64,000 nt of DNA, from the NCBI GenBank assembly GCA_033816765.1, contig CM066297.1, positions 2,164,573-2,228,572 of the forward strand, given 5' to 3'. The notes beneath the pieces were generated by a model that saw nothing but the letters and a program-made list of their open reading frames with translations, searched no databases and was not told the DNA's origin. How positions within the stretch are numbered: position 1 is the stretch's first letter; each line of letters starts with the position of its first letter. Origin of the DNA: Nothopassalora personata. Lineage: Eukaryota; Ascomycota; Dothideomycetes; Mycosphaerellales; Mycosphaerellaceae. Of this stretch, positions 11,894-23,367 are shown piece after piece. Both the position numbers and the translations under genes were made by a program.

Positions 11894-12924
11894 TTTGCCG
11901 GAGTTTGTCCTATGTCCGCTCTTCCAGTCCAGTCCGTTGAGGCGCAATTGTGCTATGATCCAACGCGCGCAAGTCTTCTCGTCTCTGGCTTGAAGCTAGC
12001 ATGTTGTTGCGCTGACCATGAAGCGCCCTATCGTAGCGCCGGCATCTGCACGTTACAAATATCGGATAGCCTTAGCGTAATCGGGGGAGATGTGGTAGCC
12101 TTTCGTGCTTCGTAAGTGGTCTCGTGCTCGTTATGCAGATACCTGAAGCTTGAGTTGAGTTGTCGTGCATCGGCCGACGGTACAGCGATGTCGGGAAGTG
12201 GGGCACTTTCTGAGGGCAGCTCTCCCGAGCAGCGACATGTGGTGTAGCACGCTACTGAACATATAACGAGGTTGACACATCTAGATTGCAGCTTCTACAT
12301 TGCATGGGAGGAGTCTCGATTGGAAAATTGGCTTACATTGATGGTGCTGGATTCATTCGCTACTCTGCTGGCACCGCTCTTGTGCTGCTCTGTGTACTGT
12401 CCGATACGACCACCTGTGTCGTGCTGTGCTGTGTGATAAACCGACAAACGCTCATACATCGTATCATGGAGTGAGCGCCAACGCCACCTGCGCTTGACAC
12501 TTGGTGGAAAAAATGCAAATTCCAAGCTGTGGCCATTGTTGCGTGCTTGACATGACACGGGCGAACCTCACGAAGATGTCACAATTCCACGAATGTCCTC
12601 GCGAGGCGAGCATGAGACCTGCTGGTACCTTGCAGAGTTTCTGATGCTTTCCTCGTCTGTAGCTGTGCCTTCGTCGAGATCGATGAAGTTGCCGGTGGCC
12701 TCATCGATCGAGACATCCGTGTCCCTTCGGCCAAAGTAACTGTTGCTTCCAAGGTCAGGTCCCAATTCGGCGTGATGTTCATCTTGCGAGAGCCCCTTCT
12801 TCTCTGTCAGGTGGAATTGAGGATCTAGGCTGGAGGTCAACAAATGATGTGCGACCATTGTCCTCGAGGCGACCAGATATGGGCTAACAATGCCAGTGGA
12901 ACACCTTCACTGAAGCTTCTGCGA
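11894..12924. other. intergenic (AP-3 delta promoter / velB downstream region)
   Basis: This contains the presumed promoter of the AP-3 delta gene and the 3' region of velB. A minus-strand frame of 96 codons (12568-12858) is acidic and looks mildly protein-like, but has no domain or splice link to velB. No gene is called. Confidence 0.45.
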
Positions 12925-14402
12925 TCAATCGCCGTCGTCATCATCGCCACCCTCGTTCTTGTTATCCTTCCTGATGGGAATCTTGATACCTTGCTGCGCA
13001 AAGACCTTGCTGAGTGGGGTGGACTCGATCACTCCTGGGAACTTCTTCGCGGAGTACACCTGGAACTTTTCCGAGAACGTCCAGGCAAGGACAGGGGCTT
13101 TGCCTTGACTGACTCCTCCAGAGCTACCGTGATTGCTAATGTCGATGAAGCTCATTCGGAGCCTGCACTCATATTAGCGCCGTCCGATGGATGTTTCTTC
13201 ACAAATTCATACCTGAAGAACCCTTCCGTCCGCACGCTGAGATCTTGTAGAACAAACCAATAGCCTCGCTTGCCTTCGTTATCCTTGAGTTTTGCGGCAT
13301 TCACAGTAAGGCTGCCGATAAGATTCCGGGTGTACATGGCACTTGGCGCCTGTGGCGGCTGAATGAGGGGCATGCCTTGGCCAACCATCTGTGGGTAGTA
13401 CATGCCACCGCCATATTGCTGTTGCGGCATCATGCCAGATCGGCCCATAGCTACTGCATATCCGGGCACGTTGGCATACATGGGCTGGCCGTGTTGATCG
13501 AAGTACACCATTGGCTGTTCGTGCGCCATGTGGCGAGGATGCTCTGCTGGCGGTGGGTAGGAGGTCGTGGTCGCACTGCTGATGCTGACGGCAGGGCTGT
13601 TGGAGCTGGCTCTCACAACGTTGGCCTCGCGATCGGCACTCTCTGCCCAAAGATCCACCTGTAGCACGAAGAAAGATGGATCCCCGGGAAAGTCTTCCGG
13701 GTCGACTTCCTTGCCTACAGTCTCATCGATGATAACGAGACGGACACAAGGTGGGGGCGTTATCGGCCGACGATCTTTGTCGCCGAATCCGCACATTCTC
13801 GCGCGCTGTGGTTGCTGCACAACCTGAAGCGAATATTTGTAGCCATTCCTCGTCCCGCTATGTGACATCTTTTTCTCGCCTGAAGTGTTGCTCGCGCCTG
13901 CTCTGGAAGCGGGAGGTGGCGGCAGTGACTGCTGCTGTTGAGGTTGATATGGCATTTGAGGCTGCGGCTGTGGAGCCACCATACTGTACTGCGAGGGCTG
14001 TTGACTGTTAGCAGAGCTAGCAGGCGGTGCGCTGGGTTCATCTCGCACGTTATGCATTCCTGGCATTCCTTGAGGCATACCAGGACCCAAGGGAGGCAAG
14101 CGTTGGCTAGACTGCATGTACGCTCCTTGCTGCTGCTGCTGCTGCTGCTGAGGATGCTGCTGTGGCTGCGACTGTTGTTGTTGTGGCTGCTGGGGAGGCT
14201 GAGGATATGGATGTGGTTGGCCATAGCCTCCCGCGTACTGCTGGTACGGGTTCATGTCCACGCCAGTACTTTGGCCGTTGGTGTAGGCTGCCTGCTGGTG
14301 TCTGTCGTCGTATATGCCGTTCGTAGCGTACTGTGCTTGCGTTACGGGAGGCGGGCCGTGGTGTTGTTGGAGGTGTTGCTGCGACGGGACTTGCGCGTGC
14401 AT
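12925..14402 (-). CDS. velB: velvet regulator VelB
   Basis: VelB is a velvet-domain transcription regulator that partners VeA/LaeA and VosA in light-dependent development, spore maturation and secondary metabolism. There are two exons: 14402-13213 and 13162-12925, about 475 aa. The 50-bp intron (13212-13163; GTATGA donor, CAG acceptor) splits the Arg codon of the VRTEGFFR motif, and joining gives [10 protein letters not shown]. Residues 1-185 are Gln/Pro-rich, including a run of seven or more Gln. The velvet domain starts at ~188 ([29 protein letters not shown]). It is split by a ~95-residue Pro/Met/Tyr-rich insertion (about 260-355), diagnostic of VelB rather than VeA or VosA. It resumes at [10 protein letters not shown] and ends with [14 protein letters not shown]...[10 protein letters not shown] and an acidic tail. 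An upstream exon is possible but not needed. Confidence 0.94.
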
Positions 14403-17400
14403 CGTGCCTTCCTTCCTCTCGTCGACGTATGAAACGCGGGACGGTGCAGCAGCAATTTCTCACACCTCAGCACCCAGAACCCAAGGCAGCGGCACTGGCC
14501 AAAGTGAATTCGTACGATAGCTCCGATTTCGAGTGGGCAGGCGCGGTGCGTGATATGGGCGATTGGCTTTCGAGTCCAACCAGGTCCTCGGGTACTACTT
14601 CCAACGACAACAACAACACCAGCTCACAATGCGCGCTCTGCAGGCTGTGATAGTGCCCAATGCGTCACAAGCTCTCATTACAGTTCCCCTTGCTCATGCA
14701 CCATGGTGCCTTGGCCTGGTCACAAAAGTTTTGATGGGTCCTCTCAAGTCTGGCTAGTGGGGCATCGGAGAATAGGACGGGCGTCAGGCGCAGGGCGGGC
14801 GGCGGCGTGGCGAGGTCTGTTGATTGTGTGTGTTGCACGGAAACGCACGTAGGGTCTGCTGTGGGCCAGTCAATTTAATGCATGTCAACAGGGCCGCATG
14901 GCCATGTGCTGGGTTCGTACAAGTGTGCTGGGAAGCTGCCCCAGATACGATGATCGGTGCGTTTCGACCGATGTGTGGACGTGTGCTGCTGAAGGGAAGC
15001 GAGCGATCGTGTCAGTCTGCAGCGCAATGGCTGTCGTTGCTCGCTCGAGAATGTTGACCTCACAACACGGTGGCCCAGCAGAACGGCTCGACGACTGGGA
15101 CATGGGCTTTTGAGGTAGGCTTTTGATGGGCTGCAACGGTCAAGGCGGACGCGACGAAGGTCTACCGCTGCAGCATAACTGTCTGCCCCACCTCTACCAC
15201 CCACATGCTCGCTGTCTTCTTCCTCGCAGAGACTTGCGATGTTACGCATGAAGCTACAGTATTCCAGCCACAGACCATATCGCCGTTTGGGCAAATAGGA
15301 GACGAGCCGCAGCGGGGAACTTGCGAACGACCTTCCATGCAGCTCCAAGCAGTTGAGCCACTCTGCTGGGATCATTGCCCCAGTAGGAATCGCTGTGCCC
15401 GCATCCGCCTCGAATGGCGCCAGGTGGTCTTGGTGGCAGCTCATCAAACTGCTGTGCTATATACGTTGCATTATTGAAGGTCATGGCCTTGCCGCAAGTC
15501 GCCATCTGCCCAGCCCTGGGAACAGCATTCCTACCGACCGCCTACCAGCTGTCTGATGTCCCGCAAATCTCGGTCAGCACGGAAAAGGAAAAAGTGACAG
15601 CTCGGCTGCAACCAGTCGACCTACCGCCGACCTCAAACCGTCGTCTTGGATGCTCCGATGGCGCGGCCTCGAGGCGCTCAATACGCGGCATCGGGAGACT
15701 CTATTTCAGCCTCCGTGGCCGAATTGAGCGAGCTGCATTGAGCTTCAATGATGCGATAATCTGGTCGGCGAGCTCGAGACCGGCAGCCTGCGGACGTGAT
15801 CCATCTGTCAGGGAAGGTTGGCCGTACTGATGACATCCCGTGAGCTGACGTCGCACATCAACATGAGACGACCATCCTTTGCCAGCTCGCCTTCTGTCAG
15901 ACTCAACGACGATATGACACAAAGCAAGGCCGGCAACCTTGAAAGTGGCGGCTTGTGTCACAAACACACGATCTGCTGCTTGGGCGGTAAACGAGCAAAA
16001 GCCGTACGACTATGAGTTTCATCAGGTGGGGTGCGCAAGCGGCTGCTGAGCAGATCGATACTTTCCTCTCGTCTTCCAAGTGTCTCCCAGCCAACTCTCT
16101 GACTGATCATTTCCATGACGACCATGACTGGACAGACCTTCTGCGGCACCACCAGGCAGAAGATCATCTGCTGCAATTAAGCGAGAGAACATCGATCCTG
16201 TCGACTCTTACCGACCCCGCCGACATCTGACACATGCGTCGAGCTTGTTTACAGCCCTAGAGAAAGACATCGCCGTGGTCGAGCGGTGCAATCGCGCCTG
16301 GGTAAGAACTTCGACACTGTCGAACCACACGCCACTTTGAACGTCAAAAGCGGTATCTTGCGGGCTCCAACTACCATCATGCGGCTGATGTGCAAGACTG
16401 CTCCATCATCGTGAGCCTACAGACTCGAAATCTTCAGTGCTAGGCGGTAGCTGACAAGTTGAGATGAGGTTTGAGGTCCCCTCAGTCAATCACAAAAGGC
16501 GTCCAGTGGGCTTAATCCGAACCATATAAGCAGCAACTGATCTGCGACACGTACCAAGGTCGAGATGACTCAAAGGAGGATGATTCGAACCCAATGTGGT
16601 CGCAGGACTTATGCCGCCCCTCGTATCACAGCCACCCAGACACGCCGTGGTTGGTCTCCTTGGCAAACTCAATTTCGGCGCTCATTTAACGCCATGCTGT
16701 CAGTGTAGTAGCTGAGTAAATGGCTGGGACAAGTGTACCGTTCGAGAGAGGTCTGCACGATCTTCCTGACTACCAGAAGTATGGCCGCATCAACCTGTCT
16801 TCTCACGGGAGTTTGGGGGTGTGGTATCGGAACAGGCCGCCTTGAAAACGCGTATTTGTGCTGATGCAGGCGCGCAGCTTTTACGAGCGCGGAGAAAATC
16901 ATGAATGACCAGGAGCATCACAAGCATTATTCGCCGTGCAGAAGCGTTAGGCCGAGGCCTGAACGGCAACCATGACCCGGTACCAAGGTCGCGGACCAAC
17001 CGCCAAACAGATTGCAGGCATACTGACTCGAGCTAGGAATCGGTCCTTGATCATCAGCTGGTAGCAAGGATGGCCCGGCTTGCTTCAAAGAGACACCATC
17101 ATTCTCGACAGCAGGCTGCTCATCTCCTGAAATGGAAGGGGAGCGACAATGTTCGCGACGATACTTGTGTCAATTGGCATGCAATACTTCGAGGTTTCTT
17201 GCGATGTCCTGCTCAGCGCGGCCAGCCTGATGTCCAGATGCATTTCACGATACGAGATTGTCAATACTGGACGATTCAGGGTAGTCTTACTCTTGTGGTC
17301 CAACGATCTAAAGATGATATCGAAGGTCTCGCGATTCCCAAACGCATACTACTTGATCCAGAGATTCCAACTCGACACCCCTAGTAGTCTCTGGAGTGCA

Positions 17401-18527
17401 ATTCAGCGACATGGCTCTGTCGTTCCATTGGCTCCTTTCGTCAACTTCTTGCTAATTGCTTAGGCACTGTTAGCACGGACGGTCAAATCCTGTTCCCCTT
17501 ACTGCAAGCTGCTGTCAAAGCCGTCCTCATTTGACGGTCACTGATCTCGATTCCGGGCCCCGCCAACAGCACCTAGATTATATTTCGTCACTTACAGTCG
17601 TCCTAAGCGACGCGCGCCGAGGCGTGTAACGCTTCAAGCGCAGTACCATCAACGTGAAGTGATTGGCATAAAACTATGCCGCTATTGCGGTACCAGACGG
17701 ACCAGTCTTTGCTGTGTCGTGTGACCTCTATGCAGGGCATACAGGCTGGCTGTCTTGCATATGGCTAGGAACAATCCGTTCACATGCTATCTTCCTAAAC
17801 GGGCGTTGCATTTTGGTCACCGCGGAACTGAGCTGTACTTCCGCGAAAGGTAGCACTCCGCGCTACAACGGGCTGCAGCAGTATGTATGCTCTGTATCCA
17901 CCTTGATTTCTTGGTTGAGGAGCTTTGAATCCTGTTTGAGGCTCGTTTCTCAGGGTAAAGTGTCGTGCTCGTGCAGATACCACGTGGAGCAGGGGGGGGG
18001 GATGAGATATGGTGGTGTCGTTGACGGTCCCACATGTCCCAATGTATGCAAGGCAGGGCCGCTGACTAGTTACGGAGTCGGAAGCAGGAGTTGTACCTCG
18101 CTGCTTCTTGTAAACCAAGCCGTCACTGTGCTGATGGCATTGCGATCACATCAGGTAAGAGAGAGCGATGTTTTCCTGTGGGCAATCTGTCACGCGATGC
18201 CGGGCGCAGCCTGCATTGTGACATCCCATCCCAAGTCTCTGCAACAGAAGACCACAATGTGCATGTGTTTGTTCAAAGCGTGAAGTGAAAGACAAGTTCT
18301 GCCAAGAAGATGTGGCGCAGTCGTCGCGCTTGCCTCCGGGCTTCAGCATTGCTTCGGCGTCCTCCGCGCGATGACACACACACTATTCTATCCTTCACCC
18401 ATCAGCATATATCCCCTCGACGGTCGAAAGAAGCTTCCATGTCGCGTCTGTACAGACGAAAGGGTGTGTTCTTGCGTTGTCACGAAGTCGGGTGAAACGA
18501 GGGGCGTTCTGAGCAAACGCTCACCTA
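14403..18527. other. 4.1-kb stretch without a supported gene
   Basis: Open frames up to about 190 codons occur (14875-15447 minus, 17714-18283 plus), but their composition is random-like (Cys, Arg, Ser-rich) with no domain and no convincing intron chain. GC content resembles neighbouring genes and there is no RIP-like bias, so this is not an old transposon by eye. It should contain a long velB promoter (velB reads leftward from 14402) and the hxB promoter at its right end. A G run lies at about 17992-18001. Confidence 0.45.
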
Positions 18528-20957
18528 ATGATAATGATGGCCGAAAATTTGGAGAAAATGAGCCTACAAGCCTACAATGCCTACATTGAAGAGATACGAG
18601 CGACTCAGTTTCCTATGATCAAAGAAGCCCTCTACCTGGACCATGCCGGCACTACGCTCTACAGCAAGACCACGGTGGAACGCTTCCAGGCTGACATGAT
18701 GGCCAATCTCTATGGCAATCCTCACTCGGCATCATCATCGAGTCAACAATCTACCCAAGACATCGAGTCAATCAGGTCAATGGCTCTCCAATTCTTCTCC
18801 GCTGATCCGGAACACTTTGATCTGGTCTTCACCGCCAACACCACCGCAGCTATCAAATTGGTGATGGAAGCATTCCGTGAGCAGGAACAGGGATTCTGGT
18901 ATGGCTATCATGCCGACTCGCATACGAGCATTGTCGGTGTTCGGGAGGCTGCTACCACCCATCGATGTTTCGAGTCAGACCGCGATGTGGAACAGTGGAT
19001 AGACGGGGTGCGTGAGGGCCAGACAGGTCAGCCACATCTCTTCGCTTACCCTGCTCAATCGAACATGAATGGTCGCCGACTGCCTTTGGAATGGCCGAGC
19101 AAAGTCAGCTCAGCCAAAAATGTTTTTACACTGCTCGACGTCGCAGCATACGCCGCTACGTTCCCTCTTCACTTGGACAACGTCGCCGCAGCACCAGACT
19201 TTACGGTCTTGAGCTTCACCAAGATCTTCGGGTTTCCTGACCTGGGAGGACTGATCGTCAAGAAGAGCGCTGCACCATTGTTCCGCCGGCTCAAGTACTT
19301 CGGAGGTGGCACGGTCGATATGGTTGTTTGCCTGAAGGAGCATTGGCATGAGCCCAAGACCGGCGCTCTTCATGCCCGGCTAGAGGATGGTACGCTGCCA
19401 ATTCACAGCATACTTGCCTTGAGGTCAGCTATGCGGGCACATGCTGAGCTGTTCTCGTCGCTGAACAAAGTTGCTGCTCATACCACTTCGCTTGCTAATC
19501 AGCTGTACCATAACCTGTCAGCATTGCGACATGGCAATGGTGAGCGGATTTGCAAGATCTACAAGCATGAAGCATCTTCGTATGGCGATACAGGCACTCA
19601 GGGTCCGACCATAGCTTTCAACCTCCAAGACAGCCAAGGGCAGTGGGTCAGTAATACCGAGCTCGAGAAGCTTACCTCGATTCGCGACATACATCTACGT
19701 GTTGGCGGCGTGTGTAATCCAGGTGGTGTGGCGGCCTGTCTCGGGCTGGAGCCGTGGGAAATGAAGGAAAACTTTTCGGCCGGCTTTCGATGTGGCAGCG
19801 AGAACGCCATCATAAACGGCAAGCCGACTGGAGTGGTGCGTGTCAGTCTAGGCGCAATGAGCACCCTTTCGGACGTTTCGCGCTTCACTGCGTTCATCGA
19901 GGAATTCTTCGTAGATTCAGCAGGCTGGACTTCGCCGTCGCCCTCGCCAATACTTGTCGATGATCCGCAATCACGCTTTTACGTGGAGAGCCTGACTGTC
20001 TATCCGATCAAGAGCTGCGCTGGATGGCGCGTGCCGTATGACACGCCTTGGGACATACGCCGAGAAGGACTGGCATGGGACCGCGAGTGGTGCATCGTAA
20101 AGTCAGTTACAGGTGCCGCATTGAGCCAAAAAGCGTATCCGCGAATGGCACTCATTCGACCTTCCTTGGACTTCAAAGAGGGTGTCTTACGAGTCACTGT
20201 GATTGGCAGTGATGAAAGCATAGCTGTACCTCTCTCCCGCAGGCCAAAGTACTTTGCTACGTCCAACTTCGAAGAAGCGAAAGCTACTGTATGTGGTGAT
20301 CAGGTCGTAGCACGATTGTACACCTCTCAGTCGATTGCAGACTTCTTGACTCGAGCCGTCGGCGTCCCGTGCACTTTGGCTCGATTTCCTGCTGCAAGCC
20401 AGGCAGCTCCCTCCGTACGACACAGCAAAGCTCACCTGCAACGTTCGAGTCCAGCTATCAACCAACATCAACCCATACTGCTCAGTAACGAGTCTCCAAT
20501 TCTAACCATCTCACGCTCCTCTTTGAACCGACTGAATGAGACAATCAAAGTCAAAGGCGGCAAAGCTGCTCACCCTGCTGCATTTCGAGCTAACGTGGTG
20601 TTGGCTGAAAGTCCGCTGCTACCACCAGGCCAGGAGCAACCATGGGCAGAAGACGACTGGCGAGGCATGCGCGTTGGTGGCGACAACGGAGTATACTTTG
20701 ACTTCTTGGGTGGCTGCAGACGATGTCAAATGGTGTGTGTGGATCAAGAGAGTGGAGAGAAGAACCAGGAGCCATTCGTCACTTTAGCCAAGACGAGGAG
20801 ATTCAATGGCAGAGTCCTGTTTGGTGTTCATACTAGCTTGGCCACAGATAAGAACCGAGGTCACGCTACGATCAAAGCTGGCGATACTGTTCGGACGTGG
20901 ACTTCGAGGTCCCTCGAACAGGGCATGTTCGCACTTGGCTCTGGCGTTGGCCTGTAA
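18528..20957 (+). CDS. hxB: molybdenum cofactor sulfurase HxB
   Basis: This two-domain enzyme transfers sulfur from L-cysteine to the Mo cofactor, activating xanthine dehydrogenase and aldehyde oxidase-type enzymes. Single exon, 809 aa. Residues ~35-470 are a class-V aminotransferase/NifS-like domain: LDHAGTTLYS near the start, TANTTAAIKLV, LDVAAYAAT, and SFTKIFGFPDLGG, whose Lys232 is the predicted PLP Schiff-base residue. GGGTVDMV and the RVGGVCNPGGVAACLGL loop with the probable persulfide Cys follow. Residues ~490-800 are the MOSC domain (VESLTVYPIKSCAGWRV; GGCRRCQMVCVDQESG). Start codon choice among three closely spaced Met codons is uncertain. Length fits fungal orthologs. No neighbouring purine-catabolism gene is visible. 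Confidence 0.95.
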   Translation: MIMMAENLEKMSLQAYNAYIEEIRATQFPMIKEALYLDHAGTTLYSKTTVERFQADMMANLYGNPHSASSSSQQSTQDIESIRSMALQFFSADPEHFDLVFTANTTAAIKLVMEAFREQEQGFWYGYHADSHTSIVGVREAATTHRCFESDRDVEQWIDGVREGQTGQPHLFAYPAQSNMNGRRLPLEWPSKVSSAKNVFTLLDVAAYAATFPLHLDNVAAAPDFTVLSFTKIFGFPDLGGLIVKKSAAPLFRRLKYFGGGTVDMVVCLKEHWHEPKTGALHARLEDGTLPIHSILALRSAMRAHAELFSSLNKVAAHTTSLANQLYHNLSALRHGNGERICKIYKHEASSYGDTGTQGPTIAFNLQDSQGQWVSNTELEKLTSIRDIHLRVGGVCNPGGVAACLGLEPWEMKENFSAGFRCGSENAIINGKPTGVVRVSLGAMSTLSDVSRFTAFIEEFFVDSAGWTSPSPSPILVDDPQSRFYVESLTVYPIKSCAGWRVPYDTPWDIRREGLAWDREWCIVKSVTGAALSQKAYPRMALIRPSLDFKEGVLRVTVIGSDESIAVPLSRRPKYFATSNFEEAKATVCGDQVVARLYTSQSIADFLTRAVGVPCTLARFPAASQAAPSVRHSKAHLQRSSPAINQHQPILLSNESPILTISRSSLNRLNETIKVKGGKAAHPAAFRANVVLAESPLLPPGQEQPWAEDDWRGMRVGGDNGVYFDFLGGCRRCQMVCVDQESGEKNQEPFVTLAKTRRFNGRVLFGVHTSLATDKNRGHATIKAGDTVRTWTSRSLEQGMFALGSGVGL

Positions 20958-21112
20958 AGCCTGAGCACACCTTGGACGGGCTTGTCACCACGCCGGCAGG
21001 TCTGAGAAAGGGAGAACTTCAAATTGCGCATCACACGACTCAGCTAGCATTTGATCTTACAGCAACATAAACAGAGACTGCTCTGGCGTGACAGTCCAGA
21101 GACTGGTCCCGC

Positions 21113-22410
21113 TCAACCGTTGGTCCCGTGCCAATCGCCTCTAAGCCACGGGTCCTCGAGGAGCTCTTTTGCACTGAGCCGGTCTTCAGCCCGCCATCTG
21201 AGCATCTTTCTAATGAACGTCAAGAAGGCAGTCTTCTCACTTCCTTCGAAACCTCGTCCTCGTCCTCTAGCGTGGCTGCAAATTCTGGAATCTTGGGATC
21301 ATGGTTGTCTGCCACTACGGTCAGTACCGTACCGTAGTTACTTCAGGTCGACAAGACTTACCTTCAGAGTCCAAGAACTTCTCCCAGACGCCAGCTTTCT
21401 CCGACAGGTCAGCGGGCGGCGATCCCAGCAGTGCCACCATCTTGGATACGTGAGCAGGAGCTGATGCTTCACGACTGGGTGATCTCTCTCGTTGAAGAGA
21501 TGCTTGCCCTCCAGAAGGTCCCAGATCATCAGAGCGAAGGCCCAAATGTCGCTTTTCTCGTTCCACGGTATTCCCAGTACTATTTCTGGAGCTCGGTAGA
21601 GGTCAGGCATGACCTCGATCTTGAAAGGGCCTTCGCCGAATTGGGCGTCGCCGAAGTCGCAGATTGTCGGCTCGCCTGGGTCATCAGGCATTTCCAGCTC
21701 GACAGAGGAATATATGCGTCGGCCATCGACAACTTTACAGGGGCTGGGATTCTGCCTCTCGCCTTCGACTGCTTCGTCCAGGATTGACTCATCATTGATT
21801 GACAGCATGATGTTGCCATCTTAGATATCTATAAGTCTGGTAGTCGGGTACTTGACCCATTGCGTCGATGTTACCCACCGGTCTGAACAACATGAGCCAC
21901 CGAGTGAAGGTAGTCGAGAGCGAGAAGCATGCCGTAAAGCATGGGCTTCATCATGTCTGCTGGTATCTGGCCACCTGCTATTGTGCGAATGTCACGCAAG
22001 GAGAGGCCAAGAGGCTGATAGATCATACAAACCTGTGAACCATGGTCCCTTTGGATCTCGAATGTGTTCGGCATTTTCCGCACTAACTTCGAGCCCGGGT
22101 GATCGGAAGAAATCGAGTTGAGGTGATTTATCACCCTCGCTTCGTTCAGAGCCTGGCGGTGCCTCGTCATGTAGACTTTCAGTGTTACATACTTACTTTC
22201 CCTTACATTTCTCGGCTTCAAGGGTTAGGCGCAATGCCGCGAGCCGCAAAACAATTCCAACGGCGTGAGGGCACCAGGTTGATCGCAAGTGCTCGTGAAT
22301 TCGAGACTCAAAGCTTAGCGCAATTTTTTGATCCATGAGTGCTTGACTGAACACTTTGTATTCTTGGCGCCCGTACTGCGTGTGGCGTTCCCTCGATCCT
22401 GCCGAGCGTG
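21113..22410 (-). pseudogene. SRPK-like serine/threonine protein kinase pseudogene
   Basis: Kinase subdomains appear in order on the minus strand but not in one frame. ATP-site Lys region YVTLKVYM (~22190), hinge region and LLALDYLHS (~21910) come first. Then a 50-60-bp intron leads into the catalytic loop, then ICDFGDAQ (DFG), MPDLYRAPEIVLG, and WNEKSDIWAFALMIWDLLEG. KMVALLGSPP, RKMLRWRAEDRLSAKELLEDPWL and a stop at 21113 end it. Lesions: with the TATAG acceptor, the catalytic loop reads T-D-I-stop-D-G-N, with TAA at 21823-21821 where family members have Gln/Lys; the usual His before TD is Gln. One reading-frame shift lies near 21450 and another near 21245, and no GT-AG intron fits either. 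The N-lobe glycine loop is not clearly found upstream. The family (lineage-expanded fungal SRPK-like kinases) is recognised by pattern. Confidence 0.72.
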
Positions 22411-23367
22411 TGCATGGCTCTTCTTCCAATACACATCGAGTGCTGCACCAGAAGTCGTGCTGCTCAAGAAGGCTTTACTTGATACCGCAATCCTCGTACA
22501 TCGCTCTGGCTACTACAATATGCATTTCCTCCTTCCCCTCCGATCTGCGGCGGTCTCTTCGCACTTGATCTACCTCGGGACGCGAGCAGGTCTGGCACGT
22601 CGCGACTTCTCGTTGAGACAGATGGACGCGTTCGAGGAGGCGAGAGTCGAGAAAGCGCAGAGGCGTGATGACAGGGCTAGTGAACAGTGATAGTCCGCCT
22701 TAAGGTGTGCTGTTGACGAACGTGCCTCATGAATATGCGCAAAAAACCCCTTTGAGAAAGCAATACATCCGACTGCCGGGGCTGAACAATCGTTCGCATT
22801 AGTGCTAGGGCGCTGCATTCAATGTGCGTATACCTCAAGCATCTCGACTGCTTCGTAAGATTGCCTGTTTACACAAGCGACCTCCATCAAGTGACCACCT
22901 CACAGCTCCAGCTTAAAGCACCTGCCTTCGTATGCTGGCAAAGCTGAAGTCCAGATGGACCTGGCGGATCTCAACAAGAACGAACAAGTGCTCGAGTACT
23001 GCCTTATGGCAGCCGTCATGACTGCCAGCATGATCTTGGCGATCTCGGGCGGCGCTCTCAATGTCAGAGATGAGTGGAATCGCCTGCTTCCCGACTATAG
23101 GTTCACCCAGGCTGAGGATCTCCTGACGATTGCCTGGCGGGGCATACCATGAAGTACTGAAGGAATCAGCACAAAAGGTTGTGTGCATGTTCGGGAGAAG
23201 CACTTTTGTTTCTCTTGTCTTATTATCGTCATTCCCAGCCGCGATTGACTAGCACAATCATTTCCACTTCCTGCATGAACACATTGCCACACCTTTACGG
23301 TACTTACGATCTACCAACTACAGCACAACACTCCTGATCTATCACACCTCGCCTCACTAACGCGGAC
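22411..23367. other. intergenic, no recognised gene
   Basis: Only short open frames occur, without domain similarity (for example 22328-22690 plus, 22913-23203 minus). No repeats or RIP-type bias were noticed. Confidence 0.45.

Noticed and set aside
12568..12858. Possible third exon of velB
   Set aside because: VelB already ends with its usual [10 protein letters not shown] block and acidic tail. No donor site near the stop joins this frame convincingly.
14875..15447. 190-codon minus-strand open frame
   Set aside because: Random-like composition, overlapping frames on both strands, no domain and no splice structure.
17714..18283. 189-codon plus-strand open frame upstream of hxB
   Set aside because: Cys/Ser-rich random-like sequence containing a homopolymer G run. 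No recognisable motif.
8810..20957. velB-hxB neighbourhood as a secondary-metabolite cluster
   Set aside because: No backbone synthase, tailoring set or cluster regulator is present. The genes are dispersed housekeeping and global-regulator loci.
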